Positions 19,703-30,004 of a stretch of 64,000 nucleotides of DNA are shown piece by piece; positions within the stretch are counted from its first letter, which is position 1, and each line of letters starts with the position of its first letter. This stretch comes from Aquanectria penicillioides (taxonomy: Eukaryota; Ascomycota; Sordariomycetes; Hypocreales; Nectriaceae). The notes under the pieces were generated by a model. It worked only from the letters and a program-made list of their open reading frames with translations, made no database searches and had not been told where the DNA came from. Made by a program: the position numbers and the translations under genes. The stretch is from positions 4,650,001-4,714,000 of the forward strand of contig PYIU01000003.1 in assembly GCA_003415625.1 (NCBI GenBank), given 5' to 3'.

Positions 19703-20373
19703 TCTGAATAGACGCGCGCTGTGTGTTGCTGACGTTGAATAGGATGTATGCACAAACGATCGCGACCCTCGTAGACAGTCGGTCTGGAATTGGGTATGTG
19801 GACTGGTACTGATGGCTAATTTTCTGAGATGAATGTTAAACCAAGCAACTGAAGAAGGCTTTCCACTTTGGTTCATGTGGCTGGAAGAAGAGCTGGCGAG
19901 ATTGGGTGCATTTGGCGGAGTTGTAAAAACTTGGTGACGTTGCCCATTTGAGGCTTGTCTCAAGACGCGACACGCCAATCGCGGGGCGCGCGATACTAGC
20001 TGCTTACTAGGTAGATACCAACTAACAAGTATGCCTCCACGCCACCAATGCTTTTCTGCCAAGTTTTCCAATTGGTGAATATCAATGAGCATGGGCCTTT
20101 CGTCTAATAATGGTTGTAAAATGCTCAAAGTTTATCTTCTTAACCGGAGTAAACTTGACCCGATTTCGCTCGCTTGCTACCTACGAAAGCCGAATATGCC
20201 AAGGGACAAAGAGTATAATGTACCATCATTTGGTTTTGGACCAAACATCAATCTGTTGAGATTTATTGGAACCTATGAAACAATTGAACATGTAGTGTGT
20301 TATAATCATTATCTCCTAGGTCTAAATATATGGCAACTCCTCCCGTTGCGTCTCCTAAATATTGTTCTCGATT
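19703..20373. other. Intergenic spacer
   Basis: 671 bp, AT-rich toward 20100-20360. Upstream side of the helix-hairpin-helix gene and 3' side of the flavoprotein gene. No gene recognised. Confidence 0.45.
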
Positions 20374-21886
20374 CTACAGCTTGCCCCCAAGTTTGTGTGG
20401 TTTGTCAAAAACGTTGTTGGGGTCATACTTCTGCTTCAGTTCTTGGAGCCGCTCGGTATTCGACCCAAAGACGGACTTTGCTGAGATGGTTTCCACGTTC
20501 GTGTAGTTCAAGTACTGGCCAGTGCCGTCCTTGAGCTCCGCGTCATTGTAGCCTAGCTCCCGGATATTCTTCTGAAACTGTCTGTTGTTGTCGCGAATGG
20601 TCTGGTCGAGTGCCTCATTCTGCCATGTCCAAGCAGTTCCTACGTTGTAGTAATTGCCACGGCTGTTGAATGATGTGGCCTCCGGAGCAATTGACTGAGT
20701 AACAGCGGTAGGATAGCACTCGAACATGAACATACTGCCCTTGGCCTCCGGGTTGGCATCGACGAAACCGGTGAATTGATCTCTGATGGTTTCAGCCGTC
20801 GAAAGCTCTAGAGGGGTGGTGAAGTTGCTTCCACCAAATAGGTAGCGTCTGCCGGGAGCCCAGGTCTTGTCTCCTATTTGATTGATGGCCGGATATGGCA
20901 TGCGCCCAACCTGCTTCATCAAGGGCTCCAGCTTCAGCAAGGGAGCAAAGTACTTTGGGCCATCTATCTGCGCATTGGGGCCAAAATGAAAAATATGCAC
21001 AAAAATGACCCAGGGCCGTGCTACGTTAGGGTCGGCGCCTGGAGCGGGAGGCGCCCGAGCAAAGCCAGTGCGGAAAGCTTGGTTGCCGTCGTTGGTCTTG
21101 TCCCAGGTGTTGATGAAGTCGACGATAATTGGGAGGCTGTCAAAAGACACGATGATAGCGCCGCCAAAGACGTCGCCCTGTGGGAACGCTTTACTGGTAA
21201 ACTCAGTCACAACACCAAAACTACTGCCGGCGCCGCGAATAGCCCAGAACAGATCATGGTTCTCCGTCTCCGATGCTGTGACGATGCTTCCATCAGCAAG
21301 CACCACACGGCATGACACCAGGAGATCAATGGAGATGCCATGGAGACCCATCAAGACGCCAAACCCGCCATGCAAGATAAGCCCACCAACACCAGTGTGA
21401 GATACCGTCCCGCCAACTGTGGCAAGCCCATGCTCCCACAGAGCTTCGTCGAGGTCTTTCCAAACGCAGCCGCCGCCAAAGGATACAGTCTGCGCGGATG
21501 GGTCTACAGAGACAGATCGCATTTGGGATAAATCGAGGACCATCCCCTCTGGAGAGGGAGCACTGGATGCCTGTGCGGTACTATGGCCGCCACCCCTGAC
21601 ATTAAAGGCGATGCTGTTAGTTGTCGCGAACTTGACGACGGCGCCGACTTCTTCGGCAGTTGTGGGCAGAGCAACGGCAGCCTAGATCTGGTCAGTTATG
21701 TGGCGATGATGTCGCATCGAGGGCATTTCAACTCGGTGCTTGGGAATTTTAGGAACAACTCACAGCTGGTTTTACACAGGTCAGACTCCATCGTTGCAGG
21801 CTGTCATCGAACCCCTCATCGCCAGGAATCAGAAGGCGCCCACTTGTTAGTTGCTCTCGCAATGCCAAGAACTTTTCCGTAGCCAT
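20374..21886 (-). CDS. FAD-linked oxidoreductase, berberine-bridge-enzyme type
   Basis: Two exons, 21764-21886 and 20374-21681, joined in phase 0 over an 82-nt intron; 476 aa. The FAD_binding_4 (PCMH) fold covers about residues 40-210: VRGGGHSTAQ holds the His (about 74) that usually binds FAD covalently, followed by VSFGGGCVWKDLDEAL, TVGGTVSHTGVGGL and the GAGSSFGVVTEFT motif. The C-terminal BBE segment (GQYLNYTNVE; LKQKYDPNNVFDKPH) is typical. The second, cysteinyl attachment residue of bicovalent members is not apparent. There is no signal peptide (MATEKFLALREQL), so it is probably intracellular. Such enzymes oxidise alcohols, sugars or secondary-metabolite intermediates; the substrate cannot be told. 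Confidence 0.93.
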
Positions 21887-23693
21887 GATGATAAGGTGCT
21901 GTCAAGTCAATCCTGTCTCTACAAACGCGGGGTTTTGTCCAAGACAAGGATTGAGGTGCTCACTTCCCGCTTCTGACTGACATAGAATCCCATGGCCTCT
22001 TCTTAAATGTCTTAGATGTGGATTCGCTGAGAGGGCACACTGGCGGCGCATCTGGCCGTGTCCACATGAGCAGGGCGAAACAAATGAGGGCTAAGCTCAC
22101 CTCAGCTTTGGGACCCAAAGCTGCTAGTTCTGCGCAAGTACTGACGCTGGCCCGACGCATTGAGGGGGGCCATTGTGTCCTCAAAGGGCCGAGATCATGG
22201 GCTAATGCATGGTGGCAAGTCATAGAGCAGCTGAGGCTGGAATTATTGGCTTGCGTTGACTAAAGTTGTGGCGCCGCGTGGCTTCAGCATAGGCGCCGGA
22301 AACACCAATGTCTCTTTATTGGGCCTAGGTAATCTATCAGCTTGAGACGGTAATCAGGTAACTTCAGGGGGGGCTTATTTACTATGTCGAAGGAGGGGTC
22401 AAACAAGGAGGCCATGTCTTTCAGCTGGTAGGTCATCCACTTCCATTTTCCTGAACCATTTTCTGGACGACACTCGTTTGAATATTGGTGTAAAAGGGAC
22501 CAAGTGCTTGCGGGATATTTCGGAACAAGCGAAAGAAGAGCGTAGGCAATCGGAGGAGGGGATTATCTATGTAGGTATGAAGGTCTTTGAACAATTTAAT
22601 TTGTGGATATCTTCGACAACATCGTTTGAAGAAAACGAAGACCATACAACCAATTAACCCATGTTTTAGAGAGCCAGTGGGTGGTCCATAGGGAGTGTCA
22701 TAAACAAAATATTGGTTTAGTGACATGATGCCTCTAGTTTAGAACCAGTAAATAGGCTCTCTAATACCATGCATCTATTTGAAGAGAAAATATTTGTCTA
22801 CTATTCCCAGCATAGGCCCTGTTTCCTCTGTGCGAAAGTGTTGGCACAAATGGACTACTACGTCGGGGATTTCCTGAATAGAACGGTACGTACCGAAACC
22901 TCAACAAGCTTCAACGGTCTCAACTACCTTGACCAGAACGGAGAGCATAAGGCGGAACTGTCGCACAGTATCTGCACTGTTCCATTGTGCTCATACTTCC
23001 AAAGCAAGGCCATATCTTTAAATGACAAGGCTCCAAGGATCAAATAGGGGTTCTTATTCCAATGTGTGTATCAATACTATGTAAAGACAACAGGAGTTTG
23101 ATTCTAACACTTGAGGACTGCCGATATGTCAGCTTGATGATACACCATGAATGTAGATGACACAAAAGAACAAAAGATTTAAGGGGATCAAAAGCTCAAA
23201 TACCAATAAGCACATCAGTCCCAAGATTCGAGATATTTTGGAAGATGTAAGACCACTTGACAATTAACAGCAAAGCATTCTCCTAGCAACAAGAGAAATC
23301 TCGAACATTGTCCAGCATTACTCACAGCGATCCTACACTTGTGAGATTGCAGCACTCTGCAAACTCTTGAATAACAGAGAAAATAGAATAAAGATGAAAA
23401 AGGATTTGGAATTCGGAGAGAAACGGGAAATGCTCCTTCTGTTATTGGCTTTTTCCTCCAGCACCATCACTTCGAAAGAGCGATGCAGTCATGTCAAATC
23501 TCACACTGTGTGCAGTCGAGGCAGGTCCCTGGCCCCACCAAAACGGCCAAGCGAGTCGAAGCCGGGCAGTGTCCGTTTTCTCGTAAATCCATCCTCCCAC
23601 CAATCGCTCACATCCTCGAACTTTGACCATCTGACAGGCACAGAAAAAAACACACACACCTTAAACACCTCATTCTCTCCTCAAACCGCAACC
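21887..23693. other. Gene-free AT-rich spacer
   Basis: 1.8 kb between two divergent genes. AT-rich from about 22300 to 23400. Several short open frames exist but none shows a recognisable motif. The last 150 bp before 23694 are C/A-rich, consistent with a promoter and short 5' UTR. Confidence 0.4.
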
Positions 23694-24110
23694 ATGGGTA
23701 ACGTAAGAGAATCCTGAGGCCTCCAATGTACCGTCGTGGTGTTGACCTCTTCATTCCAGGGCGCCAAGGCTCAGCAGAAGCGCGAGCGCAACCAGAAGAA
23801 CAGCAACACCGCCAAGTCGCAACTCAAGGTGGTAGGTTCTACTCGTCTCCCTACACTCTCTGCTGCGTATGCTAACCAGTCGATTAGAACAAGCAAGCTT
23901 GCGATATCCAGTGCCAGGTCTGCAAGTCGACCTTCCTCAAGACCACCAAGGCTCCCGCGTTCGTACCCCTCCATCCAACCCTTCGGTCGATCCGTTTCTT
24001 ATCTTGGACTCTATGGAACTAATACACCCTTCTTATACAGTCTCGCCGAGCACGCCGCGAACAAGCACAGCAAGACCATTGAGGAGTGCTTCCCTACTTT
24101 CGAGCAGTAG
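23694..24110 (+). CDS. Small SERF/zinc-finger protein (At2g23090/ZNF706-like)
   Basis: Four exons: 23694-23702, 23760-23831, 23888-23958 and 24041-24110; 73 aa. The N terminus MGNGAKAQQKRERNQKN is a basic SERF-like (4F5) helix. The C-terminal half has a C2H2-type finger: CQVCKSTF followed by H and H in AEHAANKH. The first exon has three codons only. The third intron starts GTTCGT, a weaker 5' splice site, chosen because it alone keeps the conserved APALAEHA junction in frame. Homologues are tiny eukaryotic proteins of unclear role; SERF-type segments affect protein aggregation. Confidence 0.88.
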
Positions 24111-24418
24111 GTTTCCCAGCACGGAGGGAAACACTTTTGGAAAATAGAAAGCAAACAGAATGTTCGTGGTGACGGCGTAGTAAGAGGATGAAGGGCAATT
24201 CAGCGAGGCGTCCGGGGAGAGCAGTGGTGCATGTGTGATGCGATGAATGGGAGCGAGGTTGGTGTTGACGATGGATGATTACACGGTCCTTTTTTCATTT
24301 CTTTCTTGCACGCTGACTTTCATTTTATTTGTTACGGGAACGGGGGCTCATTTTTAGATCTGTCTTGCCAGGTCCTAAACCTCCAACCCTTCCATAGACT
24401 TGTCTCATCGATGCCGTC
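24111..24418. other. Convergent 3' spacer
   Basis: 308 bp between two convergent stops; T-rich near 24290-24330. Likely only 3' UTRs. Confidence 0.5.
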
Positions 24419-25675
24419 TCAGTGAGCCTCCACGGTCGCCACCGCCGGCACCTCAACCGGTGCTCCGGCAGCTGCCTCTCCAGAATTCTGCTTGGCCTTT
24501 GCCTGTTCCTCGCGGATCCCCGCCAGAATGTCCGGGTACCAGCGCTCGCCGACATCCGGATGACTCTTCACGCGGTTACGGAGGGTTGCCTCGCCCAGAG
24601 TCGTAGCCACGCCGCCCCGTCGAAACGTAAACTCGACGTCGTCGATGCGCCCGCCGTTGGCCTCGACCACTTTACGTCGTTGTTCCCGCACGCTCTCGGG
24701 CACCTCGCCCACGCCCACCGTCTCCAGGTCCTCAAACTCGGCGTCCAGCTTGACACCTTGGAAGAAAGGAATGGAGAAGCGGGCGCCAGTACCGGCTGGA
24801 GGAGAGAGCACGCGGTGTGTGGTAGACACGCAGACGCCTTGTGTCAACGCCTCGAGGCCCTGTCCGATAGCCACGACGAGGGTCCCCGCGATGGGCGGGC
24901 AGTCAATCCACTCACCCTTGATGTTCTGCACCTGCAAGCCGCGATGCTGCGTGGCCTGCAGCAGGTAACTGGACAACATAGAGTCCTTATGGGGACCGAC
25001 ACCCTGGCCTTGAGCCTCCCCTTCCTTGCCCAACTGCTGCAGGTCTGGGTATCGGACAATCTTCAGCTTGTGCTGCTGATCCTCGTCAAAGTACTTGCTA
25101 AAGGCATTGCTGGGCAGCTCGATGGCCTCCGCAATTAGAGATGTAAAGTAGATGGAGATATTGCCCATTCTGTCCATGTACTCGGAATATGTACTGCGGA
25201 ACCCGGCAGAGATGCTTCTGCGGGCCATTGGTTAGGCGCCAGCAGATTATGATACAGAGGAGAACCCGGTTTGGGAACGGGGTGCTCCGTGGAGAGATCA
25301 ATCTGCTCGCGGTGGTCAATCTCACCGGCCGTGATCTCGGCCGAGAGCCGCGAGTAGCCTAGGAAAGAATTGGCATTTTTCATTTCAATCTTGAGCCTAG
25401 AGGGCGGGAGAGGAACAGAAATAAGTCAGCAAAGGAGGAACAACCTCGCTTGTCGTTCGTGCAAGAGAGCCTCACTTCTCCTCTTCGGGAATGTCGAAGA
25501 ATCCCTTGCCAAGGGCAATGACTCGCTGAAACAAGTCATCCGAAATGCCCACGTTCTTCAGGTAGAGGAAGCCGACTTCCATCAAGGCATGGCGGAGCTC
25601 CTTGAGAAACTCGGGTTTCGTAGCCGGGTCGCTGGCCGAGGCCAGGTCCAGGATCGGGATTGACGTAAACGACAT
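24419..25675 (-). CDS. 2-oxoglutarate/Fe(II) oxygenase, isopenicillin-N-synthase-like (apparent frameshift)
   Basis: Exon 1 is 25476-25675 (MSFTSIPILDLASAS, with the DIOX_N signature GFLYLKNVGI); exon 2 starts at 25396 (LKIEMKNANSFLGYS). Iron ligands are visible as PHKD (H-x-D) and STTHRV, with the 2-oxoglutarate-binding RFS after TGA, all in one uninterrupted C-terminal frame. Near 25200 the frame changes: ...NQWPAEASLPG is in one frame and FRSTYSEYM in the next. Family alignment expects PGF at this point, so one base appears missing in a G3 run. A 43-nt GTATCA-CTAAC-CAG intron would also restore frame but would delete the conserved PNQWP segment. About 395 aa if continuous. The substrate is unknown. 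Confidence 0.85.
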
Positions 25676-26243
25676 GGGTGGATACAACAGAGAAGAAGGA
25701 AGAGCGGGATGAGGATGCTTGGGCGGAAAGGGGACAATGGAGATCACAAGAACCGCTAAGCAATGGCAAGTAGTGAACTCTCTTGATTGAAATTGTAAAC
25801 TGGTATCTTCACTCTCTCGTGCGTAAAATAAACCAAGTCTGGCAGTCGTCGAGTCGAAGACAAGTCTTACTTATCACACACACAGTATGGCGCAATTGCG
25901 CAATGGGTCCACCCACATCCTCTCCCGCCCTACGTCTTTGCAAATGATTCCCGATGCCCAACTTTTTTACTCATTCCCGACACCCTAAATGATTGTCATT
26001 CCCGAGCCTCTGCCCCGCATCGGCAACAACCGATGCATGCCGGGTGGCGTTCGCGATGGCCGTCCATGGCAGCAGCATCCCATTTTGGCCGATTTCGGTA
26101 ACGATGCTACCACCAGAGCCGCGGCGCCTCAACCGGCCCGCCCTGCCCTGCATTGTCGCCTGGATGCATATGTAGTTCCAATCATCCACGAGAAAGCAAT
26201 GTCCGCGATGGATGGTCGCTATTAAGTCTATTGTCCATATTGC
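25676..26243. other. Intergenic, promoter side of oxygenase gene
   Basis: 568 bp between the oxygenase start and the UTP17 stop, both on the minus strand. No gene recognised. Confidence 0.45.
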
Positions 26244-29200
26244 TTACGAGGATGCCGACAGAGGCTTCGTAGCAAGTAGGCTAGTAACCTTGTAGAACAT
26301 ATCCTCAATAGGCGGCGCCGCAAATGCTGGAGCAGCATCGAAGATGTCAGCAAGATGCTGCTGATGGACGACACTCCTCTGCACGTCGTCATCTTCCATC
26401 TCAACATCCTCTGCATCTGGAGCAGCCTCCGTGGCCTCTTCCGCTTCACTCGCCATGTCTTCATCCTCGTCCTCGCCAAGAAGAGAAATCTTCTTGTCGT
26501 TATCGACGCCATCGGAATCCTCAAGGCGCAGGTCCTCAAGGGGCTGGACAGTTGCCAAGGACGAAGGATCAGATCCTTCCGCGACAACCCAAATCTGAGC
26601 GGCGTCATCCAGGGCGATGAACCCGCTGGTATCCGGCGCAGATACAAGGCTGACTACCCTTTGAGGAGTGTTCCGCACCAATAGTGGCTCCGAGTCCTCC
26701 GGTTCAAAGACTCCCAAAGTAGAGCCCTCATTGGATGGCAGGGCCACGGCAAAGTGTCCAGAAGTGTGGTCCACAGCTAGCTGTACCAGGTCGTTGCTGC
26801 CGGCATTCTTGGGGATCAAAACGCCGTAGCGCAACTCATCGCTGACAACATCGTAAACCCGGAGCTCGTCAGACAAGACAATGACAAATGGCGATAGCGC
26901 ACGAACAGAGCGGAGCTGGCCCTTCCATTGGCCTTCTAGTGTCTTGACAATCTCTCCTGATGCCGCATCAATCACGTAGACAGCCCCGACGCCAACAGTT
27001 CCAAAGGCAACAAATAGGGTAGAGCCATCTTCAGAGAAGGCCAGGCTTCCCTGAGGCTCGTGCTTGGCTGTTGGCTCAGGAAGATCCACAGTGCCCTCTT
27101 GAGGAAGGCCATCGCCGACAGCAATTACCTGCGAGCAGCTCCAACTGAAAACCTCTCGTCCATTCGTGCCCTTGACAACAACGCCATTTTGTGATCGAGT
27201 TTTAGGTCTCCACAAGCGAACCATACCGTCGGTTCCAATTGTTGCGAAACATGTGGAGACTGGGTTTGAGGCGAGATCGAGCACCGCCTCGTTGCGGGTA
27301 GTTGCGTGAGGGGCATTGATTCTAGAAGCAAGGGCGATCTGATCCTCGCCTTGTCGGGCCTCCCAGAACTTTAGGTAGACCTCACGCCGCTCCTTGATGA
27401 ACTGATCCTTGAGGTCATTCAAGACATTGTCAACATCTCGTGGCGAAGGCTCCCAAGTATCAACACTGGCGAGCCACTCTCCATCAGCAGAGAAGGCCAT
27501 ATGCGTAATCGCCGGCTCGTCAATGGGGTTTCCCTTGTTCGTTATGTTGACATCAGTTGGTTGAGTGCGAGCCAAGGCCTGCTTGGACACGCTTCGGAAA
27601 GTCTCTAGATCAAAGGTCTGTAGCAAGGGGGCGGAAAAGTCTCCAGAAGAGCTGGCCTGGCTACCATTACCGACACATACGTGCAATCTTGAGTGATCCG
27701 AAGGCCTAATAGCAGCTGGAATGGGCCGTCGAACGGACTGGGGTGCAGTCCAGGTTCGCTGAACGAGCAAATCCTTGGGGCAGGAAACGTGGACTGCAGC
27801 AGACTGAATGCCGGCAATGTATGCCGTAGGCTTCATCTCAGAGGTGGACAGAACCATAGTTGAGTTATCATCCAAATGGACCACATATGAAGATCCATCA
27901 GCGGAAACGACGATGTTCTCTACGCTGCCAGAAAGATGAGGGAGGAAGTCTTTTCTCGAAGTGTCCATCTGCCAAAGAACAAGAGAGTTTTCAGAGCCTC
28001 CAGAAATCATGTAGTGACCTACTCAGGTTAGTTTTGCTTAAAACGTGGCGAATGCAGCACATACCGTCTCGGGACCACTTGAGGGCATGCACAGCTTTTC
28101 TGTGCCAGTGGTACTTTTGGGCCTGGATCAGCTCCTTGTCGGAGCCCACCTTGCCAAGGCCCTGAATTCGGGCAAGAACATCGTGATACAGGTAAATAGA
28201 ACCACGAGCACCGCCAACGATAATGTCAACAACAGGTGTAGGGTCTGATCGTGCCTTCTTGCCGCTCAGTGGTCTTGAGTGCATTCGAACATCGAGTGCT
28301 GTGACGAGATCGGGAACATCGAATGAGTAGATTTCGTACTCGAGTCCTGCCAAAGAGTCGGCTGGTTTTTGTGTCGGAATCCCCATGAATAGACGGTCGT
28401 TGATAGCACCGACAAGAACCTGGCCGTCTTGGCTAGACACCAGCAGCTGCAATCCGTTGCCAGGCTTCTTCATTGCCATGACGACCTTGGGCTCGGTTTG
28501 GGACTGTGTGATTCCATTGTAGGCAACGATTTCGATTCGGCTCGACTTATCAGACTCGGCGACCAGCAAAACCTCTTCCATCTTGTTGGCGATCTTGGCC
28601 TCGAGGACGACTAAAGCCTTAGCCGTTCCAGATCGTGTTTGGAAGGACTCGGGGGACTGGGTAGCTGTCCAGTTGACATGAAATACGCGACCATCTGAGC
28701 AGGCCACCCAGACGAAGTCAGGGCTCTGTTTTGAAAGTCCGGTAGCGACAATGGTCGCTGCTGCTGACGGCTTTTGCGTAGAGGAGTTGACAACGGTTAT
28801 GGGGATTCGACGAACTAACAACGAGTCCGTAGCCGAGTAAACTTGAATCGAAGTGTTGTAGGCCAGGATAAGATATCTAAGGCAAATCAGACCAAGAACC
28901 CTCGTGGTTAGTTCTGTGGGCGCTCACCGTTCATCCTCAGTAAGAATAGGATCAATGTCCAGCATCCTTCCGCCCATAGGCTTCGATACTCTCCATCCTG
29001 CTTCACCATTATCGAATTGTCGAACAATTTCCAGCTCTCGATCTCCAGTAGCTTCTAAGGCTGTTGACAGCCCGTTCGCTTCCGAAAGCGCACCATTCTC
29101 CACGTTCAGAGGATCAGCAACCGATTTGCGCCCATTGGCCTTGTTCTCTTTCCGTTCAGCGCGCTGTCGCTTCGACCTCGAATCCGCTTCCGCAAGGTCT

Positions 29201-29256
29201 CTCTTGCGTTTCTTGTTGTGGTCGTCTTTTGTTCTGAGGCTCTTGGTGCCAGCCAT
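26244..29256 (-). CDS. UTP17: U3 snoRNP t-UTP subunit Utp17/Nan1 (WDR75)
   Basis: Three exons: 28928-29256, 28065-28876 and 26244-28018; 971 aa. A basic N terminus (KKRKRDLAEADSRSKRQ) precedes two WD40-type propeller regions; recognisable blades include WVACSDGRVFHVNW, AVHALKWSRDGHYMISGG, ENSLVLWQ and ATIGTDGMVRLWRP. The C terminus is acidic (GEDEDEDMASEAEE) and ends in a helical segment. The layout matches yeast Utp17 and human WDR75, part of the t-UTP complex that starts 90S pre-ribosome assembly and supports Pol I transcription in the nucleolus. Divergent from RPB10. Confidence 0.9.
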
Positions 29257-29583
29257 GTTTCCTAAACTTCCCTGTGTGCAGCCGACACAAACTCGAGAAT
29301 TGGAGGGCGCGACGAGGCCAAATCGTGTACCTGATCGTCGATCGAGAAAGGTGAGGAACTGCCTGTGCTCTGGGTCGCAGAAATTTTGGTCCCGCTTTGG
29401 TGAACTTTTTTTGCTCTCCGATAAGATAAGCCGGTTGCGGAGAAACTTCGGGATGGAGAATTTATTTTCAACACCAAGGAGGCACCCCATTACCAAGCTC
29501 TGTTTGAGACGATCGGCTGCCTTCTGTCGCAAACCTTTTCGTGAATCCCCGAAGTTGCGCGTACTCCCGCCGTCACCGCCACA
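29257..29583. promoter_or_regulatory. Bidirectional promoter region, UTP17 / RPB10
   Basis: 327 bp between divergent start codons of two growth-related genes, a t-UTP subunit and a subunit shared by RNA polymerases I, II and III. Co-regulation is inferred from position only. Confidence 0.55.
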
Positions 29584-30004
29584 ATGATTATTCCCATTCG
29601 CTGCTTCTCCTGTGGAAAGGTACGCGTCTCCAGAAGCACACCACGCGTCAACCATGCGGACATCCTAACTAACCAACCGCTAGGTCACTGGTGACCTTTG
29701 GGAACGCTATCTCCAGCTGATCGCCGATCCCCGCAAGACTGATGGGTAATTCTCCACGATATACTTGCTGGTTTCGACATAAAACTAACTTTCGGCTTCT
29801 AAGTGATGCTATGGACGAGCTTGGCCTGAAGCGCTACTGCTGCCGCCGCATGATCATGACCCACGTCGACCTTATCGAGAAGCTTCTCAAGTACGCTGAC
29901 ACGGCACACCCATTGTTCTCCAAGAACCTTCGGCTAATTCTTCTGGCAGGTACACTCCCGATGGACGAAACGAGAAGAAGCAGCGATTGAACGAGACCGA
30001 GTAG
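29584..30004 (+). CDS. RPB10: DNA-directed RNA polymerases I, II and III subunit Rpb10 (ABC10-beta)
   Basis: Four exons: 29584-29619, 29684-29745, 29804-29890 and 29950-30004; 79 aa. It begins [12 protein letters not shown] with the CFSC half of the zinc site; the other half is [18 protein letters not shown] is the typical C-terminal helix. Family length is about 65-75 aa, so this one carries a slightly longer charged tail ([11 protein letters not shown]). Introns sit in all the usual fungal positions of a heavily split small gene. The protein binds zinc and helps assemble the Rpb3/Rpb11 platform. Confidence 0.97.

Noticed and set aside
16777..25675. Possible secondary-metabolite cluster (DUF1479, BBE flavoprotein, 2OG oxygenase within 9 kb)
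   Set aside because: No backbone synthase, transporter or regulator, and unrelated small genes are interleaved.
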